A stretch of 64,000 nucleotides of DNA from Hypomyces perniciosus (GCA_008477525.1 SPDT01000007.1:4960001-5024000); one strand, 5' to 3'. Positions 11,340 to 22,092 are shown, counted from the stretch's first letter. Program-made: numbers and translations. Notes: generated from the letters alone by a model not told the origin.

Positions 11340-12024
11340 ATGGTCCTCAACTTCCTCTCGCGGCTCGCCCGCCCCTTCACCCAAGCCTCACGCCTCTCTA
11401 TCGCTCCTGAGTCAGCCACTGGCGCCTCTTCTGCCATCCCCGAAAACGCCCAGAGATGCACCGTCGCCGCCGGCTGCTTCTGGGGCACTGAGCATCTCTA
11501 CCGCAGGCACTTCGCCGGCAAGGGCCTCATCGATGCCAAAGTCGGTTATATTGGCGGCGACCTGACCAACCCTTCCTACCGCGCCGTCTGTGGCGGCAAG
11601 ACAGGTCGTACGTTCCCCTCCAAGTAAGAGTAATAAATGGGGGATGGTTTGCTAATGCTTTTCCCTGTGAAAAGACGCCGAGGCTGCTGAAATCATCTTC
11701 GACCCTGAAAAGGTCACCTATCGCCAGCTCCTCGAGTTCTTCTACCGTATGCACGACCCTACTACGCTGAACCAACAGGGCCCGGATACTGGCCCACAGT
11801 ACCGATCTGCCATCTACTTCCACGACGCCGAGCAGGAGGAGATTGCGCGCGAAGTCACCCGCCAGGCCAACGAGCAGTGGTGGAAGGGCGGCATTGTCAC
11901 CGAGATTGCTCCCGCTGGGCAGTGGTGGTCCGCGGAGGAGTATCATCAGCTCTATCTTGACAGGAACCCTTCTGGATATGAGTGCCCGAGCCACTTCCTG
12001 CGACCCTTTAAGCCCTTGGAGTAA
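11340..12024 (+). CDS. MXR1: Peptide methionine (S)-S-oxide reductase MsrA
   Basis: Exons 11340-11607 and 11675-12024 give 205 aa. The intron has donor GTACGTTC and branch GCTAAT; splicing restores the conserved TGHAEA, which settled the donor. The catalytic motif GCFWG is at 45-49, with Cys46 the sulfenic-acid-forming residue. Other family signatures are GYIGG, FFYRMHDPTTLNQQGPD and QYRSAIY. A late Cys (YECPSH) may act as resolving Cys. The enzyme reduces methionine S-sulfoxide in proteins with thioredoxin as reductant. The first 20 residues (MVLNFLSRLARPFTQASRLS) are basic and free of acidic residues, so mitochondrial import is plausible. The length fits the family. Confidence 0.95.
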
Positions 12025-12358
12025 TGTATTTAATGTAGTAATTGGATAGAACACAATTGGTCCTGAGAAAGGTCTTCTTTTATGACATGTTGGATAGTTA
12101 AACACTGAGTGCAAATTGACAGCAACTAAGCAGTATAACTTGAGATGTGATTTTCATATTGTTTTTCTAATGTTTTTACTTCAGTTCAATTCCTAAGATA
12201 CAATATCGGTGCACATTCCACCTGTGTCAATGGTAATAGTCCATTGTCCATCCATTGAGGGGAGTTTGCAAACCTCTCAAACAGAAATCCGGTTTAGTCT
12301 TGTACAAACCCAGGAAAAAAGAAATATTCCCCAACACCGTTTCAAATCCCATTTCCGC
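12025..12358. other. Convergent 3' region
   Basis: A 334-bp AT-rich stretch between the stop codons of the MsrA gene and the Bax-inhibitor-like gene. No gene is seen. Confidence 0.6.
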
Positions 12359-13444
12359 TTACTTCCTCCGGTTCTGGTTCAGCATCAGAATCTGGACCAT
12401 CCGGATGAAAATGTTCAAGAAGTCGAGCTCCAAGGAAATACTTTCATTGACAGGGTCTCGCTTAATCACGCCGGCCTGAGCAAGACGGGCGTGGTGTAGA
12501 ACCTTCTGGACGTCGTAGAGGGTGAAACCGCCAAAGACTGCCAGACCACCGTACAACCAGATGTTCTGAGTGAAAGCGAGCGTTCGGGCAGCGGTGGCAG
12601 GAATGACAAGAGGGGCAAGTCCGGAAGCGGCGACAATGGCGGCACCGGCCAAGAGAGGGCCACCAATATAGAGGTACTTCTCCTGCTTAGCAGTGGCACC
12701 GACGACGGACAGAGCTCCCATCATCGCGACAGTGTAAAGACCGGCACGAGCAAGTAGAGGGCCGGGGACAAAAGCGAGGAGAGGGGCGACGAACGCAGCT
12801 TGAGTGACGTTGAAGGCGGTCCAGAGAGCGTACTTGGGAACGTAGCTGCTTCAATGTTAGCACATGGCGCCTAGTTTTATCTTCCAGGACTCCTGTCCAA
12901 CTTACTTGTCAGGGCTGATAGATCGAGTTCCAATCATGGTTGCAAAGCTCAGTGCAAGGCCACCAATTCCAACAACCCACGGGTTCGTCACCATCAACCG
13001 GTACACAAAACCCGTCTGCACCATTTGCCGCGCCGTCAAACCAATGATACCAACACCAAGACCAGTATGCAAGAAGGTGTTGTTCAGGTACTCGCGCTCA
13101 AACAGCGGCATGCCGCCATCCTCCCTCGTCTCCCGGTTGAAGACCGCATTAATCGCCACCAGAGTGCCGCCGAAGATGGCGCCGCCGATCAACAGCCTGC
13201 GCACTCCTGTTCCAGAAGCCGCCTGCTGCTGGCCCGCAGCCTCCTGGTAGTACGATCGTGCGCTGCTGCGAGCAAAAGCATTGCGAGTCGTGGCCGATGA
13301 GATGCGTGATGTGAAGAAGGTTGCGCTCGGTTTTGACACACGGTGGAAGCTGCGCGCGGGTGCTCGGAATGCAGATTTCGAAAGCTCAGGTAACCGCTGC
13401 GCCAGGCGCGCAGGGCCCTGCCGAATACTAAGTGTAAACGACAT
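12359..13444 (-). CDS. Mitochondrial Bax-inhibitor-1 family protein (GHITM/MICS1-like)
   Basis: Exons 13444-12906 and 12845-12359 give 341 aa; the intron has donor GTAAGT. The first 65 residues are rich in Arg, Ser and Ala with no acidic cluster, a mitochondrial targeting pattern, followed by SYYQEAAG. About seven hydrophobic segments follow, including RRLLIGGAIFGGTLVAINAV, LALSFATMIGT and YIGGPLLAGAAIVAA. The C-terminal part, IWLYGGLAVFGGFTLYDVQK then DPVNESISLELDFLNIFIRM, is the BI-1/TMBIM signature with its conserved Asp. The animal homologue GHITM/MICS1 (TMBIM5) sits in the inner mitochondrial membrane and affects cristae and cation/proton exchange; transferring that role to this fungal protein is inference. 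Confidence 0.88.
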
Positions 13445-14174
13445 GATCAGCCGTAGTTGTCGTCGATTGATTGTGTTGCGGATGCAAAGGAATCAGAGGG
13501 AGAGGTTGTGCGGGGAGGTACATGCCCGAGGACATTTAATACCTACTGGGGCAGTCTGAGTAAGATGCCGAAAAGCTGGATAAAAGCCGTTGCATGACGT
13601 ACCTAAGTCTGGGTCACGTGTTGGAAGCTCCTGGAAGTGCTCCTGGTTGGGTTTACTAATAATACGGCAACTTCGGAATTAGCATGCAGAACCCCTATCA
13701 CCGTACGAGTACGAAATACTTTGTAGTACTCCGTACTATGAAACAGTTTGTTAGCTGGAACACTATTAATGGTATTCTGCTGGCGGTTCCAGCTTGTTCC
13801 AGATTGTTCATTAAATCATGCACAACACTAATGTTGTAAAGACTGAGATTATACTGCTAGATAATGTCCGCAGCATACACATGAAATTACATCTGTTATC
13901 TGTGATCCGTTATAATGTGTTCATTCATATCCATTAATCATCGCGGAGAGCGTCATTAATACATAATTTCAATGGACAAAGAGGGTATCGTCAGATCAAT
14001 CCTATATCCAGCCCACTTCTACCACCTTCATCGGCGCGAGCGCTGAGACGATTCAAATACCAACAACCCAAGCCCCCCTTTCCCCTCCCCGAATGTATAT
14101 GTGCATAAATATCCAGAACAGTCATATCCAAGTTCCAAGTGCATCATGTGCCTAGTGAATGTTCATCCCATCTA
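13445..14174. other. Promoter of the GHITM-like gene and 3' flank of the next gene
   Basis: No gene is seen. The middle is AT-rich and contains an exact TACTCCGTA at 13727-13735 inside a longer run of related words (ATACTTTGTAGTACTCCGTAC). Confidence 0.55.
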
Positions 14175-17147
14175 TCATCTCAATCCGTCAACTCCCTTTT
14201 CAATAATAAACTTAACAGGCTGTCTTGCCCTCCTGCCCAAAATCCCAACACCAGATAATGGAAAGAATTTCGGCGTCGTAAGCATTGCCACGCTCATCGT
14301 CTTTGGTGCTGGCATTTCCCTTAGACCATTGTCGAAAGTTGCCGTCTGCCAACTGTTGCTCGAAACATCAGGCTTCTTCTTTCGGCTATCAAACCCCCAT
14401 TTTACAATGTTGCCGGCACGGAGCCATCCCTGTAGGTTACGACACTGACTCACGTCTACCCAGTTGAGTCGCCCACAACCTCTCAGGATGTATTCAAGGC
14501 CCTTCCCTGTGACACGGACACACCCACGAACACTGAGACCTTCGAGCTCATTAAGGTGAAGGGCCACGCTCTCCAGGCTACCGTCACTAACAGCGCTTCC
14601 ACAAAATGCCAACCTTAGTTCTCGTAGTTTCGGAAGACCCAAAGCAACAACTTCAGTTGCTGTATCAGAAAGGGCGCAGCAGAATGACAAGTCCAAGCTG
14701 ATGAGGTTTTTCGCTGCATTCACAAGGGCCACGATGGCATTATCGGACAAATAAGTACAATCTGCTAGGCAAAGGTGCGTCAACTTCTCGAATTTGTACT
14801 GAGCCCATGATTGAAATCCTGCATCTGTAATGGAGGTGCAGCGAGTTAGAGAAAGAGACTGCAGACGATTTGAGGCGTGAGCAGCGAGGTGGGCCATCGA
14901 GCGATCCGTAATGTGCTTGCAGTACGAGAGGTTCAACGAGTTCAGTTTCGGACATCCGATGACGGTACCGGGTGCTGGCATATTCTGAGCAGCTTGTTGA
15001 GCTTTCTCTCTAGCTTTCGCTGAGGAGGTTGATATGACAACTTTGGTATGTGTTGGCGGAGGCTCTGGAACGACCCATCCAACAACCCGGCCCAGCAAAT
15101 TATCGCCAACTTTCCGGCAATTGCTCCAGTCCACCTCTTGCAGTCCCTTGGCGTTTTCGCTCATCTCAAGGATCTGGTTTGCCGATACGTCCCAAAGGGA
15201 ACGCATCTTCCATCTTTGCACATTCTTGCCGCAAGTGCGCCACAACACAGAAAACCCTTCATCGGTAATGTGGAAGCAATTGTTCAAATCAATAATCACG
15301 GCGCGGGTTCCAATGAAAGGCGCAAGAGTTTGGAGGACTTGGTCGGTAACTTTGCGGTTGTAATAGGAGAGATCAACATAATTGCAAACTTTGGGGGATG
15401 TGGTTAAGAGTCGACGCCAATGACCATTAACAAGGCGCAGTTTGAGGAGCTCTCCTAAGTCAGCATACTGAAATATGCGTATTAATATATCATCTGAGAG
15501 TAGTACCTTTTGTAGAGCGTGTGGTCGGCAAGGAAGTATCTTCGCTCGTTTAGCAGGTACATCGAATTCGAAGTCCGTGATGGAAAACGTAACAGGAGGT
15601 ACATCTGCCAATGGAGACCGAAGTCCGCTCCATCGAGTAGATGTTGAACTTTCAACTGGAGTAGTTGGCGCCGTCGGCGTAGTTGGCGTAGTTGGTGGTG
15701 CTATCGATTGGCGCCGTCGATTTCTCAAGTTTTCCATATCCACGCTCAAGAACGGATCAGGGTCCTTTGGCTCCATGACTTCTGAGTCGTCCTTGTTTGG
15801 AGAGGTCGCTTTTGACGGGGTTGTAAAGGGTATGTTTGGTAAAACCAGTCTGGCAGGGGTTGGAGGGTCTGATTTGCTGGTCCGCTCTCTCTGATCTGCA
15901 TCAGCCATATCAACGTCGTCCTCCCGGCTAGTGTAGCGATTCCATGCCGTCTGCTCCACCTGAGATTTAATATCTGTAGGACATCGCGCCCACAGTTCAT
16001 CCATGGTCTTTCCAGGGATCATCAAACATTCGACCGTGGTGATTGATCTCACTGTGGCAGTTCGACCAGGAGATAAGCCTAAACTTGCTACCTCGCCAAA
16101 ATATTGGCCAGCTTTCAACCGTGGCCTTTTTTGCATAGATTTAGTCAAGTTCTGAGCATTCTCCTCGGTATTGGGCTGCTGGTGGATAACTTCAGCTTCC
16201 CCCCGTACAATGAAGAAAATTTCATTGCCAGGACTGCCCTGCCGAATGATGTCGTTGAACGGGGGGTAAGTCTTTGGCTGTACGCTCAAGCCCAGAAAGT
16301 GCAGGATATCAGGGTGCAGTGTAGAGAAGAGAGGTAGCTCCTTGAGGGTCTGTCGTATATTGACAAAACCGCTGCCCAAGGCACTACCTGCGGCAGGGTC
16401 CTCAATGATACCAGGACTAGGCGATTTGCGCTTCTTAGAGTTTATCACCGTACCATCTTTAATGGCACCGCATTCCCCTGTCGATACTTCTCCTGGTGTA
16501 GCCGTCCGGGTAACAAATTCGCACTTAGGGGATTTCAGGGTTGCGCCACTTTCTTGTCGTTTCTTCTTGAGCAAGTTGAGTCTCTCCTGTGCTTCATGTC
16601 GGATCGCCTTCTCCATATCCGGAAACCTTGGCATGACCGTCTGCAGGTCTTCTTTCTTCAAGACAAGCAGGAGGCATTTCGTTCGAGCTACAATGGTAGC
16701 AGTCCGTGGCATGTCCATGAGAACACCAATCTCTCCAAAGAATGCGCCAGCTTTCAGTTCGGCGTAAACAGCCTCGCCGTCACGGGATGTGACGGCCACT
16801 ACTCCTCGCACCAGCCAGTACATGGCCTTTGCGTCATCTCCTTCAGTGATGATGTGGTCGTTAGGTCCGTGTACCTGCGGCTTCAGGTGGTTCCCAATGG
16901 CCACCAAAAACTCCTCTGAAGCTGATAGAAACAGGGGAAATGTCCTTATACGATCGACCAAGTCCAACGGCATGTCCCTAATCGTTGAGGCCGTAAGCGG
17001 GGACGGTCGCATGGGCCGCGTCGGGTTGGTTTCCACATTGAAGGAGCGGATGAGCGAGATGGGGTCAGATCCGGTAGAATTGGCTTGTTGGTGGTGTGCC
17101 AGCGCCCGATAGTGCGAGGGCGCACTCGGAGATCGATTGCGTCTCAT
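14175..17147 (-). CDS. Two cyclic-nucleotide-binding domains + F-box + leucine-rich repeats
   Basis: A single exon of 990 aa. The frame is open six codons further upstream, but the first ATG is at 17147. Cyclic nucleotide-binding domain 1 spans about 70-180 with the phosphate-binding cassette FGEIGVL..PRTAT (137-151). Domain 2 spans about 270-395 with FGEVASL....GRTAT (350-365). Both cassettes keep the Glu and Arg that contact cyclic phosphate and ribose in PKA and CAP, so both could bind ligand. A basic stretch SKKRKSP (about 237) may be a nuclear signal. A Pro/Thr-rich linker leads to an F-box at about 548-590 (LLSDDILIRIFQYADLGELL) and AMN1/Skp2-type leucine-rich repeats to about 930 (repeated LNLSYC, LSLTRC, LDLSFC). 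By its parts it is an SCF substrate receptor sensing cAMP or cGMP; that is inference. There is no kinase or PKA inhibitor site. Confidence 0.9.
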   Translation of the reverse strand: MRRNRSPSAPSHYRALAHHQQANSTGSDPISLIRSFNVETNPTRPMRPSPLTASTIRDMPLDLVDRIRTFPLFLSASEEFLVAIGNHLKPQVHGPNDHIITEGDDAKAMYWLVRGVVAVTSRDGEAVYAELKAGAFFGEIGVLMDMPRTATIVARTKCLLLVLKKEDLQTVMPRFPDMEKAIRHEAQERLNLLKKKRQESGATLKSPKCEFVTRTATPGEVSTGECGAIKDGTVINSKKRKSPSPGIIEDPAAGSALGSGFVNIRQTLKELPLFSTLHPDILHFLGLSVQPKTYPPFNDIIRQGSPGNEIFFIVRGEAEVIHQQPNTEENAQNLTKSMQKRPRLKAGQYFGEVASLGLSPGRTATVRSITTVECLMIPGKTMDELWARCPTDIKSQVEQTAWNRYTSREDDVDMADADQRERTSKSDPPTPARLVLPNIPFTTPSKATSPNKDDSEVMEPKDPDPFLSVDMENLRNRRRQSIAPPTTPTTPTAPTTPVESSTSTRWSGLRSPLADVPPVTFSITDFEFDVPAKRAKILPCRPHALQKVLLSDDILIRIFQYADLGELLKLRLVNGHWRRLLTTSPKVCNYVDLSYYNRKVTDQVLQTLAPFIGTRAVIIDLNNCFHITDEGFSVLWRTCGKNVQRWKMRSLWDVSANQILEMSENAKGLQEVDWSNCRKVGDNLLGRVVGWVVPEPPPTHTKVVISTSSAKAREKAQQAAQNMPAPGTVIGCPKLNSLNLSYCKHITDRSMAHLAAHASNRLQSLSLTRCTSITDAGFQSWAQYKFEKLTHLCLADCTYLSDNAIVALVNAAKNLISLDLSFCCALSDTATEVVALGLPKLRELRLAFCGSAVSDGSLESVALHLNELEGLSVRGCVRVTGKGLEYILRGCGRLNWVDVSQCRNLQGWLRAGNIVKWGFDSRKKKPDVSSNSWQTATFDNGLREMPAPKTMSVAMLTTPKFFPLSGVGILGRRARQPVKFIIEKGVDGLR

Positions 17148-17617
17148 AGCGGCGAGGTTGGCCAAGGATTAATGGGCTATATAAGCCCCCGCAGAACCCT
17201 AGAGCTGCTGACCGCAGCACGTCCCAACGGCCACAACTAGAGTCCCTTCAGCGCAAGCGATCCCTCCTCTTTTTGGCCTATTTGTTTTCCTTTGCAATGA
17301 ATCCAGGAGGTGGTGTTTTTGCTGGCAGGCCCAATGAAGGCTGGGCAAGACCCTTTCATGCTCTGCAAAAGAAGGCCCAGCGAGTAACCAGCAATAGACA
17401 ACAGGCCAGAGCGGATTGCGATGGGTATGGCGGGTTTTTTTTTGGCTCGTAGCAGCGATTTCAACCTATTGTACACGCTTGGACAACGGACAGGCGATCT
17501 CGGGGCAGAAGATGGAGCAGCGACAATGGCGGTCTTAGGTTGTAGCCAATACCGTCTTCCTGCGAGATACGGTTCGGGGTCTCGTCAGCCGATTCGGCTC
17601 CGAGGTTCGAGAGAGGA

Positions 17618-17638
17618 TCACGAATGCTGGCGCATCAT
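17618..17638 (-). promoter_or_regulatory. Candidate upstream ORF (MMRQHS) in the 5' leader
   Basis: On the minus strand a six-codon frame starts with two consecutive ATGs and ends in TGA, about 470 bp before the cNMP/F-box start codon. If the leader is transcribed from above 17775 it could reduce translation of the main frame. Short uORFs arise easily by chance. Confidence 0.25.
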
Positions 17639-17710
17639 ATGCCGTGTTGTCAATGCGTGCCGGATCCCAACGTTGCTCGTCGACGAAGCGGTCGCGTGCT
17701 AACAGTCGGC

Positions 17711-17775
17711 CTAGAATGGTGAATGGTGATTAGTGATGACGGCAGGAGATCCAGAAAGAGGGCTGGGAAACTCAC
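17711..17775 (-). other. Candidate 5'-UTR intron of the cNMP/F-box gene
   Basis: Read on the minus strand this 65-nt stretch begins GTGAGT, has CACTAATC 18-25 nt before its end, and ends TTCTAG. These are strong fungal donor, branch and acceptor signals in the right order and spacing, though no coding frame surrounds them. Confidence 0.45.
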
Positions 17776-18600
17776 AGGATAACGGATAGGTAGATATGTT
17801 GAGTAAAGATCAGGGTCAAGGGAGAGGCGACAGGTCAATGTTGGTGAAGCTTGCCAGGTCGAAGAAGGAGAGAGGGTCTAAGGGCGCCAGAGGGTCTTCG
17901 CGCAAAGAGCACACACATCAGACAGACACACACCACACAGTACAACAAGTCACAGCCTGACGTTGCGTTGGCGTGGGGTAGCTCAGTGGGGAGGTACATC
18001 GGGACGCCGGGCAAATCACGCCGTGATGAGCGGCGACTCCGGGCCCACGCAGTTTTTGTAGAAAAATGGTACGGAGTACAAGAGGGAGCAAAAGCAGGGT
18101 TTATGTGTGCTCGCATGCGCGATAAAATTTTATTATTAGACATGCGGGTGATGCAGCACGAAGCCATGAACGAGGATTCGTGACATGAGAGAGACAGAGA
18201 CAGACTATTCCAGGTCTGAGAGTCTCGCCTAGCTTTCAGAAGCTAAAGAGCATGCTATCCGCACCAGCGCCCGGCCTAGGAATAATCAGCTGTCTCCGAC
18301 GTCTGTCTACAAAGTGCCCAAAAGCAAATTCCAACAGGTGGAGGCTCAGAAGAATACTGAAGTAATTTTCCTCCGAAAACGGTATGGCATAATACCGAAA
18401 ACGTTGCGCCAACAGGCTGGTCAACACAACTGGCAATCGTGGTGTCGTCGGTAGCTCACACTCCTTGCTGTTGACCCTGGGCCTTGCTGATTTCCAAGGA
18501 CGAGGATCATGCTTATTAGCCTCCTCCAATCCTTCCAAGTGGGGGGGGGGGGGAACAAAAGACCATAAAAGATATGTCCCCTGAAAACAACTACGTGAAG

Positions 18601-19076
18601 GGTGTGAAAATTTCCACAAAAAGGGCCTTCCGGACAATAAGGTAGATGATAACTTTGGTTATTTCCGATTGCCATCTTTGATTTAGCTGAAACAGCTTAA
18701 TACTTACAGCACTCTTCGCAAGCAAAATCTTCCTTTGGCGTTTTCGCTTCATCTCCTCCCCCACTTGCCTTAGGATCTCACTGATTTCCAGTGCATCTCC
18801 GGGAGGCCCCTAGCTCCAAAGCCGATGGACAGGGCGCACGGAGCAGTCCCTGGCCCGCGCTACGGGATGGCACAGCCTGAGGTGCGCAAAGACCAGGGGG
18901 TCCCCAGCCAGAGAACCTTCGCAGAACACTGCTGGAAGCATCTTATTTACCGGCTGCGTATCGGGGAACTCTTTTGTGCAGAACCATATCTTGGCAAATA
19001 AATGCCTTGTTTCGTCGCTTGCTCCTTGTACTCGTGGATTCTCACATGTTAAAATCGAGGCATCTGTGGGCAGCAC
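18601..19076 (-). pseudogene. Possible decayed gene fragment
   Basis: On the minus strand one frame runs from 19076 to a TAG at 18810-18812 (88 codons) and continues in the same frame for about 70 more codons. The second part (GDALEISEILRQVGEEMKRK) has a protein-like amphipathic pattern. The first part contains HLFAKIWFCTKEFPDTQPVNK. I do not recognise the family. The internal stop and lack of a clean start suggest a relic, but it may be chance. Confidence 0.25.
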
Positions 19077-19871
19077 ACAACCATACTCATAAACGCTTAA
19101 TAAAAGTGCTCCCGTATTGTAATTCGTATGGAGTGCTACTCCATTTTGTCGTCAAAGCGCTAAAAAGAGCCCATCGTTTTCTGCTCTCTCAACACCAAAC
19201 ACAATTGATGACATACATACCTAAGCGCTTACGGGTCGGATATAGGTGTCAAGTCACAAACATCTCCGCATCACAAAACGACGCAACTCCTCTCATTGTT
19301 TCGATAAGGGGTACACGGTACTAGTAGTGCTTCGTAGATGCGCATTTTACGAAAAGAAAGAAAAGGGGAAGAACCAAACTTGATCATTCGTGTTCGTCAT
19401 CCTGTGTCCAGCTATTTGACCCAACCCCGGTTGCCGTGAACATATTCAAGGTTCTTCAACGGCCCCCATCATGGCGCCATTTTGCTGTTTCAGCTCAGAC
19501 CTGTTTCAGGCTGTCGCTTGTTTGCCATCGGCATACCATCCTGTTCGCCTCGCCTGGAACTTTTTTTTTTCCTAATTGCTCTCTCCTCTGTACTTCGTGG
19601 TGTTGAATGTCAGCCATACAAAACCGTGGCCAATATTTTGTTGGACGAGTAATACTACTAATCTAGTAGGTAGTACTTCGTAGTGCCTCAAGATTATGTG
19701 TACACATCGCCGAAGATACCCGACTGTATCCTGGGTAACATGGCCTTATAAGCCTACCAATATCATCTATGCATGCATCGTTCAATTTCTTTCCCCCATC
19801 TCCAAAATGCTTGGGGAAAGATCTCTTGAAACTCACAACCCAACGCCGCGGGAATAGTCCCATAACTCCCG
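19077..19871. other. Intergenic region 3' of ILV1
   Basis: No gene is seen. It contains the words GTACTTCGTAG and TGTACTTCGTGG, related to the repeated 9-mer of this window, and a T-run near 19561. Confidence 0.5.
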
Positions 19872-21678
19872 TTATACACTTCCCAAAAACATCTTGAAAA
19901 CATTGGAATTCGTGACCTCCTCAACAGGATATCCAAGCTCCCGCAACCACCGCTCCAGCTCCGCCGTTTCTTCTGGGGGGCACTGGACGCCCGCCAGCAC
20001 CTTGGCCACATCGCCGCCGTAGCTACGGTACTGGAACAAGCTGATATTGAGCTTGGGCCTTAGCGTTTTGAGGAACTTCTCTAGAGCACCCGGCCGCTCG
20101 GGGAAGCTGAACATGAATACCCGCTCGTCGGTTATGCCTGAGCGACCACCAATGAGGTAGCGGATATGGCTCTTGGCGAGCTCATCGTTTGACAGGTCGG
20201 TGACGTCCATGCCTTCGGATTTGATGAGCTCAATGAGTGATTTTACTTCGTCGGCTCTCTGAGCAGCCGGCACCGTGATGGAGAGACCGATCAGGACATT
20301 AGCAACATCGCCACCGGCATAGCGATAGCAGAATTCGGTGACGGGGCGGGGCATGATGGTGTCGACAAGCTTCGCGAACGATCCGGGGTTTTCGGGCATG
20401 GTGGCGGCCATCAGGACCTCCTTACCTTCGCCCAATGCTGCACGCTCGGCCACAAACCTCAGTCGGTCAAAGTTCATGTTGGCTCCCGAAGCCACGGCAA
20501 TGAGAGTCCGTTTGGGATCCCGGGATGGCATCTGCGCAACGTACTTCTTCAGTCCAGCAATACTCAAAGCACCTGCAGGCTCCAGACCAGATCTGGTGTC
20601 ATCATACATGTCCTTGATGGCAGCACAGATCTCATCTGTCGTCACCTCAATGACCTCGTCAACAACCTCACGGCAGATACGGAATGTCTCTTCGCCGGGG
20701 ATCTTGACAGCGGCACCGTCAGCAAACAGACCGACGTCTTTGAGTAAAACCCTCTCGCCTTTCCTCAAGGACTGGGCCATTGCGTTTGCGTCGTATGCCT
20801 CAACACCAATGATCTTGACATGCGGCGCCATCCTCTTGACGAAAAGACCAATGCCCGCAATGAGACCGCCACCTCCCACGCCACAGAAGATGGCCTCGAC
20901 CTTGTTCATGTTTACCTGGCCGAAAAGCTCATTGCCAATAGTCCCTTGCCCCGCAATGACATACGGATCATCGAACGGTGGGATGTTGATGAGCCCGTCT
21001 AGCTTCGCCCGCCTTGCGCACTCCTCTTTGGCCGCATCGAAGTCTGGACCATGCAAGACGACGTGGCCGCCCAACCGCGCGACATTCAGATGTTTGATAC
21101 TAGGGGTTCCTTCCGGCATGATAATCGTCGCCGGGATCTTGAGCTTTCGGGCGGAATAGGCCACACCTTGGGCATGGTTGCCGGCTGAGCAACACACAAC
21201 GCCTTTCCAGCTCTTGGAGGGGTCTAGATGTGCCATTTTATTGTATGCTCCGCGGAGCTTGAAGCTGAATACTGGCTGTAGATCTTCGCGCTTGAGTAGG
21301 ACATTGCATTCGAGTCTGTTACTCAGGTTGATGGCCGGGGTCAGAGGGGTCGTTTTGCAAGCCTCGTAGACTCGAGAAGTGGCACTCGCAATCATGCGCA
21401 GGTACTGCTCGTGAGAGGTCGTTTAGCCCATATCACCCATCTTGGGAGCTGCGCTTCGGCATGTCACCTACATCTGGGTGTCCGTCTGGAAGCTGGAATT
21501 CTTCAGGCACAAGCGACTTGTTGCAGACCCTCTCTGACGGTGGGGTTGGATTGACGCTGTACTCTGTCAAGGCCATGGTGCCTCTTGTAGGCGTCCCCGG
21601 CCTGGAGACGCCGTTAACATCATCCGCGACGCCATTCATCGTTAATAACGTCTCCAGCGAGCCATTGAGCTCCGGCAT
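19872..21678 (-). CDS. ILV1: Threonine dehydratase (threonine ammonia-lyase), biosynthetic
   Basis: Exons 21678-21472 and 21404-19872 give 579 aa, close to yeast Ilv1. The intron (donor GTAGGT, branch GGCTAAAC) joins PDGHPD to [14 protein letters not shown]. The enzyme deaminates L-threonine to 2-oxobutanoate, the first step of isoleucine synthesis. The PLP lysine is Lys118 in [10 protein letters not shown]. The glycine loop [10 protein letters not shown] and the SAGNHAQG motif complete the fold-type II PLP site. The C-terminal 170 residues hold two ACT-like regulatory domains, including [16 protein letters not shown] and [18 protein letters not shown], where isoleucine and valine bind in the family. 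The N-terminus is acidic and polar, not an obvious mitochondrial presequence, although Ilv1 is mitochondrial in yeast. A TGACTCA lies 415 bp upstream. Confidence 0.96.
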
Positions 21679-22092
21679 CTTGAATTTATGGTGTTTGTTG
21701 CGTTGCGGTGTAGCGGAGTAAGGTAGGTCGGGATTGGGGAGGAAAAAAGCAATGACACCTCCGAAAGACGGAATGTTTTCTCAAGTGGCTGCGGGATTAC
21801 TCCGTAAGGTTTGCCAATGTCTCAGCGGGATGGTCTTTTGACACAAGCCACCAGCTTCTTGGGTCAGGAGGAATTGGCCAGCGCTGATTGTCCGAAATAT
21901 TTTCTTTAGCGCTTTATAAGAAATGGCGTGAACCCCGGGAGTTTTTTTGACGCAGGCTGTCAGCGAGACAATATATTACCACTATAGTACGGAGTACTAT
22001 GGAGTACTTCGTACTCTGTAGTAGTAGTAGTAGGATGTACTACCTAGTACTCATGCTACTACTAATAATCTGTCCACGACTTCTCATAGCGC

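Larger units (their letters stand above)
17148..18600. other. Upstream region of the cNMP/F-box gene, probable leader with intron
   Basis: No protein gene is evident. It probably holds a long 5' leader on the minus strand (see the intron at 17711-17775 and the short uORF at 17618-17638). A run of 13 G lies at 18541-18553 and TACGGAGTA at 18070-18078. Confidence 0.45.

Noticed and set aside
12902..13444. Treating the two Bax-inhibitor frames as separate genes
   Set aside because: A 60-nt intron with donor GTAAGT joins them in frame into one membrane protein of normal family length.
17975..18050. tRNA-like start GGTAGCTCAGTGGGGAGGTAC
   Set aside because: No anticodon arm or GGTTCRA B-box follows at the needed distance.
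20338..21159. 273-codon open frame on the plus strand
   Set aside because: It lies wholly antisense to the conserved ILV1 coding exon, and its composition is what the reverse of that codon use produces. There is no family pattern.
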